From Galbula dea (taxonomy: Eukaryota > Chordata > Aves > Piciformes > Galbulidae), in NCBI GenBank assembly GCA_013399015.1, contig VWZX01010825.1, forward strand, positions 372,001 to 436,000: 64,000 nucleotides of DNA. The letters are read 5' to 3'. Of the stretch, positions 57,776 through 64,000 are shown one piece after another (position 1 is the stretch's first letter; each line of letters starts with the position of its first letter). The notes under the pieces are model-generated. The model had not been told where the DNA came from. It searched no databases and saw nothing but the letters and a program-made list of their open reading frames with translations. The translations under genes were made by a program, and so were the position numbers.

Positions 57776-58449
57776 CATAGAATCTCAGCATGGTTTGGGT
57801 TGGAAGGCACCTCTGGAGATCACCTAGTCCAACACCCCACACACCCTCACACTAAAGCTGGGTCACCCACAGCAGGCTGACCAGGATCACCTGGTTGCTC
57901 AGCATCTCCCTAGTCTCTGCTGGACTCTCTCCACTAGTTCCTTGGCTCTCTGCAACTGGGGAGACCACAACTGGACACACAACTTCAGATGTGGCTTCAC
58001 TAGAGAACAGGTTGAGGAGAACCTTCCCTAACCTCCTACTGGCCACCCTCTTCTTCATGCACCCTAGGAGACCACTGGTCTTCTTGGCCCTGAGGGTACA
58101 TTGCTGCCTCTTGGGGAACTTCTTGTCCCCCAGCACTCCCAGCTCCTTCCCCATGGAGCTGCTTTCCAGCAGCTCAGCCCCTAACCTGTCCTGCTCCATC
58201 AGGTTCTTCCTCCCTAGGTGCAGGACCCTCCACTTGCCCTTCTTGACCTCCAGGAGGCTCCTCTCCCCCAGCTCTCAGCCTGTCCAGCTCTCCCTGCCTG
58301 GCAGCACAGCCTGAGCCTGGCTCCCCCACTCCTCCCAGTGTGGCACCAGCGGCATACTGCCTGAGGCTCCACTCTGTGCCTTCAGCCAGGTCTCTGGTGA
58401 TTTATGTTGAAGAAGACAGGACCCAGCCCTGACCCCCTGGGGAACACCT
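57776..58449 (-). mobile_element. CR1 fragment, minus orientation, reaching the ORF2 end region, internal deletion
   Basis: 3' end 'catagaatctcagcatggtt' at 57776. At about 57895 it jumps from 'gaccaggatcacctggt' to 'tgctcagcatctccctagtc', skipping several hundred bases of the type A body. It extends furthest 5', ending with 'ggacccagccctgaccccct' and 'ggggaacacc', which resembles the antisense of the end of the CR1 reverse-transcriptase reading frame. Confidence 0.9.
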
Positions 58450-60154
58450 TGGACAATATCAGTGTGCACCTGAATTCAGTCAGCTGGGCACCTGCACTCA
58501 TGGAAGTAAGCAAGGTCAAGGACTATTTGCTTCCAGAGTTACCAGCTAAGACTTCAGTAGAGCTGACAGTGGCATTTCCAGCTCTGGGGAAGTTATATGG
58601 ACCAAAAATGGCCTAGCAGAACAAAAGGACCTTGAAGCACATACTCTAACTGCTTCTCATCCTTGTTGAGAGTCTCAAGGATTTTGTGTTTGGCCTTGTA
58701 AAAAATACTTCAAAAGTCAAACTTTAAACATCACACAACATATTCCTCAGCTTCCCTTGTGCACACTAACTAACCAGTTAGCATCAGACTTGGTATGCCA
58801 GAAGTCCAAGAAGCCTTTTCAGATCCTACAGAGGACTGGGAAACCATGCCCTAGCATTCTGGTAGTACCAACTCATCCCAGCAATCCAGCAGAAAGAACA
58901 TGCTAATGCAGAACAACAAAATGCAAGTTACACCCTTGTCCTGAGAAGTCCAATTAAACAAATGCCACCATTGTGCTGCCTAAGGACTTCCTTCCTAAAC
59001 TGAAGGCTGAACTTGGTTTGACAGACTCTCCATGAGGCACCCAGAAGCAAGCAAGGGGCTCAAGAACTCAGTGGCATGCAAAACTTAAACAAACAGGTCC
59101 ACATATCCAACAAGGGGAGGCACCCACAGCATCTTTTATGCTCACGTTGAGTGGCACATGACATCAGGAGTAGGAATTCTTTCCACTCAAACCCCTAATT
59201 TTGATCCTGGTTTGCACTTAGAGTTGCCTATCTTTTGAAGCTGGTATTTTTTGCTCGTTGATGACCAATGAGAAGCAATTTCCACCTCAAAATGATCTCA
59301 GCCTCTGCACATTTTCCAAGTACACACACATTTACTGAAGCATTGCATAGTTCAGAGGTGAACAAGCATTTATTAGCATTTAGTTTCATGTAATATTTGC
59401 TTCCCAGATTAGCAGTTTCTAATTCTTGATGCACTAAGCTGCATTTGGGTAAGAGAAAGAATACTGAAGCACACCAAAAAGTCTTTTCTCTTTCAGTTAA
59501 TATTACTCAAATAGTCCAAAACATATTTAGCCCATCACATTTGGAAGAGAAAAAAGAAAATAGCTGATGTAAAGCAATTGATTCCATTGTTAGCTGTTCC
59601 TGGGCCTTCCAATATATCAGAGCCAGAAGAGCTCAGTCCATGCCGAAGGGAAAACAAAGAATCCATTTTGCTTTTCAAGTCTGGGTGAGCTCAGTAAATA
59701 AATCAAGAAAAAGGGCCTGAAAAAGTCTCCTTTCACTGCCAGTCTATATTTCAACTGCTGTTTGCTTGCTGAGACACACACAGGTCTCATTCAAAGACCT
59801 TCCATAAATAATACATCCTAAGACAGCAAACTTGTCATCATTTGGATTAAATCAATTCATTTCCAAACCAGTGGCTTTAAGCTTGGCCTAATCCTGCTCC
59901 AGACCAGAGATGCACCACAGCTCCTGTATCCTGCCAGGAGCATTTGGTTCTCATGAAGTTCTTTGCTGGTTACAAGACTTAAGGGTCAGTTTTGGGGGTG
60001 GGCTTGAAAATACCTGGTGGTGTTCACAAGACAGTGAAATTTGGTTACTTCTGAGCCATGGTTCAATCTTTATTGCTTTTTGTGTTTGATTTTTTTTTTT
60101 CCTCAGCAGTAAAAGGGACTTGTATACCCATGAACATCACAAATGCCTTTAAAT

Positions 60155-60324
60155 ACAGAATCCAGCATGGTGGGGGTTGGAAGGGATTCTCTTGAGATCA
60201 TCTAGTCCAACCCCCCGGCTAAAGCAAGGCTCTACACTTGTTGAACTCCATGAGGTTCCTCCCCCCCAGTTCTCAGCCTGTCCAGGTCCCACTGAATGGC
60301 AGCACAGCCTGAGGGTGCTTTGAG
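60155..60324 (-). mobile_element. CR1 fragment, minus orientation, most of the body deleted
   Basis: 3' end 'acagaatccagcatggtggg' at 60155. After 'aaccccccggctaaagcaag' it passes straight to 'ttgttgaactccatgaggtt', a segment normally several hundred bases further 5', and ends near 'cagcacagcctgagggtgct'. Confidence 0.88.
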
Positions 60325-61272
60325 AAGAACAGCTGACAACTGGTGGCTCTGCTAATGTCCACATGCTAGATCTTCTGCTAAGGTGGCCTCACATGAGATT
60401 CTTCACTTTCATTTCTTAGGCCTATTTACAGCATCAGCAAAAGCCTTAGACATCAGCTTTGTAGAAGCTGGATCACATGCCATGAAATTGCCAAGTCCCA
60501 CCAAAGACCTCAACAGCTGCAGATAGCAAATCCATTACTTTAAACCAAAAGGATAAAATCCTTTCCAAGTTCACTGATTATTTCTCAGATACAGACAGAA
60601 AAACACACCCAAGTGCAGAAAGGTGCAGCTATTCTCCCTTTGGAAGGAAGATCTACATCCTTCAGAGTCTTCCACAAATGGACTGGGATTAAAAGGCACT
60701 AGGAGAGCTGGCACCACAAAACATTTAACCTTTTTTCCTCCAACTCTGACACCCTTCTCACAGATACTGCTACAGGAAGGGCAGTTTCAGAGGTGAAGAG
60801 AACTAGGAGAATATTCAGCCTCCAGAGGTACTCAAGAGCAACTCATGGAATGTATAAACTCAAATATCTGAAGACCTGGCCACAGGAGAACCAAGACATT
60901 AGGAAATGGGATAAATTTTGAAATCACCAGAGGGACAAGTTATTGGCTCTCTGGAGCTCATAAAGCCAAGAACCCCTTAAAAAGAAGGGGCTTAGGCTGC
61001 TCAGGGATGTCAGTCTCTGAACCAGTTAGACCAGCTCCATATTACACACAGACCACCTGCAGTTCCACAGTTATCCAGGAAGACACAACACACTGTTCAA
61101 CAGAATAGTTCACTAGTGGCTTCCAAATAGTTACATTCCTCAAGTTATCATATTGTACTTTTCAGCTTTTTCAATATTAAAAAAGACCTCTGTTCCTGAT
61201 AAAGAAAATAAGAACAAATGAAGCCTTTCAGATCTTATGCAATGTAGAAATGCCAGCAGAAAGACAGCAGGG

Positions 61273-61333
61273 ACAGAGGGGTTGGACTAGATCTCAAGAA
61301 GTCCTTTCCAACCTTTAACATCCTGTGATTTTT
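61273..61333 (+). mobile_element. CR1 3' terminal remnant, plus orientation
   Basis: 'gaggggttggactagatctc' followed by 'gtcctttccaacctttaaca' and 'tcctgtgattttt', the last 60 bp of a CR1. Confidence 0.82.
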
Positions 61334-63139
61334 GGCTTTGTATGTATTCATGCCCTTCAGGCCAATAACAGCTGCAGCATAAAGCCACGTGATGAAAGAA
61401 TATTCCTGTTGCAGTGCCCCAGCATCCAGTTCTGCTCACTCCATCCCAAGGAATTAAGCAGTAGAGGTGCTCCTATGCAAGATAGAGCTAAAGATGTTAT
61501 CAATATTTGATGATCTACCCTCTTCACTGCAAGCTACCCTAACTCAGGTGATGTGTACACTGATGTGAAATCAGAATTATTCAACTTGAGGCACTGAGAC
61601 TGAGGAAAATCAGCTGATAGAACTGTGATGGGGGGGGTAAAAAGCATGCTTCCTACTGCCTTTTGATCTTGTTTCATCTAATCCCTCAGCACAGAGCTCT
61701 CTCTGCCTTTTCAGTAAAGATTAGCATATTTCAAACTGCTAAAGTCTGTATAATCTTCAATCATTGAGAAAAAGTAATTCAATTAAGGCAAGCATTGGTG
61801 AAGTTGCCTCCCTGGTAGCCACCCAATGCCATATCCTTGTAGTACAAGTTAAAAATAAGAAAGAGAAAGGAAGAGAAGCTTCTTCTAGCTGGACATGGAT
61901 TATATTGCAGGCTCGTGATGAATCCACATGCGGCAAGTAGCCAGGCTGGGGAGGGGCAGGAGACCCAACAACCATATTGGTGTTGAGATGATGACTTGCA
62001 GTAAATCCTGAGAGAAGCTGTGTGTGAGCCCATGTCATTTAGCCAAGCCACAGCAGCATCAACCAACCAAGCAAACAAGCAAGCAGGACCCATGGATGGA
62101 GCTGCAGCGACGTGTCAGCTCACCCCAGCCCTGAGCACTCGAGGAGCTGGTGCAGGAAAGGCAGAGAAAGCAAAGCCAGGAGATAAAATGTTGGGGGATC
62201 AGGCAGCAAGATGGAGCTTTAAAATAAAAAAAACAAGTAATCAGCATCTTAGCACAGAATCTGCAGCTGGTGTCGAATGGCATAACTAGGAAGAATCACT
62301 GCAGTCCACATGAACACTGAGGTGTATATATATGGCACTGAACTCCCACAATATCTCACACAGAATCACAAATATGGCTGAGAAGACCAGCAAAAAAAGA
62401 AGCCCAGACACTGCACCCACTGTGCAATCCCACTTTCCAATAAGGAGAGAACATCTAGGGATGCTACCAGATCTCACCCAGAAGAGTATGGTCTCTGCTC
62501 ACGCAATCGGCATGGAAAGGCTGCAAAACCTGCATGAACTCCAGGGAAGAATTTCTGAACCATAACATAGACATTTTATTTTCTTTTAACATACACATTT
62601 ATTGAAGAGGCTGGATGCAGTCAGCATAGAAGGTCTGCTATCAGCCAGCTTTGGTCACTGAGGCAGCTGCTTATCGACACCACAGCCCTTCATAACATTT
62701 CATTTGTCATTGTGGAGTCCCTCAATGTAAATGGAGCAGAAGCATCCAGCCTCCCCAGCAGCAGCAGTTAAGATCTCTTTAATTAGGGCCTCCCAACAAG
62801 GCAGGCAACCTTTCAGGTAAACAGGAAACAAATGCAACAATCCAGAGCAACAGTTTACAAAGCTCTCCTCCCTTCTGAAAGCTGCTAGCAGAAAAACTTT
62901 ATTTCTCCATCTTCCCTTAACCTTCAAAACAAAGCCCAACAAAGCGAGCTACCTGTAAGCAAAGCTCACTCCAACTCCCTCTGCAGCATCAGGGATGCTT
63001 CTGTAATTATCTCTCTTGTGCAGAAGACCATTAATAGGGCATTTATTCTTCCAGGAGCCATTTGTAATGGGAGCTATACACCCTTTGGAGAGTAAAAAAA
63101 AAAAAACCCACCACTCCAGAGAATGACATCATGACAGCA

Positions 63140-63540
63140 GCATCCACATGAATTGAGAAAAAGCCATTTCTCCAGCAGAGAGGAGACTAATCTGAGCACT
63201 GTGCTGGAGTATGCCCACGCTGCAGCACCCACGGGGGCTGCGTGGACACACCGAGGGCTCCATTGCCATCGGCATCAGCACGTTTAGCACCGGCTCACTC
63301 AGAGAGTCATCGCCCAGGAGTCGAGACAAAGGCAGGTCTGAAAGCCACACGGCAGCTGGGAGCCAGGCCCTAAGAGCTAGATTCCAGCCGTAAGCCACAG
63401 CCAAGCAGCTATGCCTATCTAGTCGGGAGTATTTTGCTGTGCTATACCCACAATATCTTCTCTCTCCTCCCCAGGTTTGATGCTGTGAACAGGAATTATC
63501 TAAAGCCTTCCAGTACAAACACAGACGATTAGCTGAGGGG
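63140..63540. promoter_or_regulatory. CpG-enriched patch within intron 1; possible regulatory element
   Basis: About a dozen CpGs occur between 63215 and 63530, in a region otherwise poor in CpG. A CRE/AP-1-like 'tgacatcatgac' lies just to the left at 63124, and 'gccacgtg' E-box-like sites lie nearby (61386, 63610). No transcript structure is visible. It could be an intronic enhancer or an alternative promoter of RAB6A, or just locally GC-rich sequence. Confidence 0.25.
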
Positions 63541-64000
63541 TGGGGGGGAACTGACAAAGACTAAAGGCAGCAGATACCTGATGTTATGTCTGCTAGAACA
63601 GCCATGAGAGCCACGTGTAAACTAAGAGCTGTTGAGATTTAACATCTGCACCAGATGCTACAACCTTCCATGGAGGAAAACCTTTGTGAAATCCATGCTC
63701 AGCAATATACTGAAACCAAGTCAAGCATTTTGCACTTGCACACCTAATATTTAACATTCATATCATCAAGTAGCTTGGAGAAAAACAAAACCAAACAACA
63801 ACAACAAAACCCTGCATCTTCTACACATGACCCTCTTCCAAAAGCCTCATAAAATGGCTGGCCAAGGAGTAGATCAGGTGATTTACCTCCCTCCCCCCAA
63901 AAAAATGCCCAAGTTGAACTCGTGCTCCCTGAATCCCTAATATGAAGGGGAGCTGTTCCAACACCCAAACCCAACATTACATATTAAAGGGACAGACTAA
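63541..64000. other. End of window, unique intron 1 sequence
   Basis: AT-richer unique sequence with short (caa)n-like runs near 63795. No gene or repeat family was recognised. Confidence 0.5.

Larger units (their letters stand above)
31238..64000 (-). other. RAB6A: RAB6A intron 1 (over 32.7 kb, continues past the window)
   Basis: No coding exon of RAB6A, nor of any other gene, could be recognised. In particular no sequence translating to the Rab6 N-terminus (residues starting MSTGGDF) is present. It is packed with CR1 copies, listed below. Unique stretches without a recognised feature include 31238-32363, 33014-33860, 34777-35819, 36602-38172, 38901-40203, 40611-42631, 44630-46285, 47482-48916, 48986-50176, 50796-52034, 52821-53910, 54023-56211, 58450-60154 and 61334-63139. 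Confidence 0.85.

Noticed and set aside
62575..62620. Possible minus-strand poly(A) signals (AATAAA-like) suggesting a gene end
   Set aside because: There is no exon or coding sequence upstream on that strand, and AT-rich intron sequence gives such hexamers by chance.
63129..63557. 142-codon open frame on the minus strand
   Set aside because: No recognisable domain. It overlaps the CpG patch, where stop codons are rarer, so it is more likely chance.

Overview
This window is vertebrate nuclear DNA, almost certainly from a bird. It holds one clearly recognisable protein gene, RAB6A, on the minus strand. The window contains coding exons 2 to 8, residues 24-208 of the 208-residue Rab GTPase, plus a probable 3' UTR of about 2.1 kb. 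Exon 1 (about 23 residues) is not in the window and must lie to the right of position 64000, so intron 1 is longer than 32.7 kb. All splice sites are GT/AG, the exon phases join correctly and the reading frame is intact. The gene carries the duplicated, mutually exclusive exon 4 pair that yields RAB6A and RAB6A'. The two exon copies are 106 bp each and only 75 bp apart.

Layout from left to right: 1-6115 is sequence downstream of RAB6A, with one CR1 element, a CpG-enriched patch with minus-strand donor-like sites that could be the start of another gene (3560-4950), and a 38-bp minisatellite. 6115-8242 is the probable RAB6A 3' UTR, with its own 32/33-bp minisatellite. Exons follow at 8243-8307 (exon 8), 11061-11127 (7), 19278-19371 (6), 20837-20948 (5), 22847-22952 and 23028-23133 (4 and 4'), 24453-24506 (3) and 31179-31237 (2). 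31238-64000 is intron 1, where I found no coding exon.

The rest is dominated by CR1 LINE retrotransposon pieces: about 35 fragments in both orientations, covering by rough hand sum about 15 kb, or a quarter of the window. I use three private labels. Type A has a 3' end that reads 'gatctccagaggtcccttcc...' on the sense strand. Type B contains 'gctgagggccatgg' and ends '...ccttaatgattctatga'. Type C is the older, classic CR1 3' end. Most birds have far fewer CR1 copies, so this density suggests a lineage with a CR1 expansion such as Piciformes (woodpeckers and relatives). That is inference, not proof. Several copies are structurally odd: a near-perfect CR1 hairpin at 47357-47481, convergent pairs that have lost their 3' ends, mosaics between types, and shared internal deletions.

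There are two assembly gaps (15985-16040 and 43858-43870) and one ambiguous base (544). No bacterial-type features, CRISPR arrays, tRNA or rRNA genes were seen. I did not find a convincing undescribed system. The most informative biology is the duplicated RAB6A exon and its splice-site arrangement, followed by the abnormal CR1 structures.
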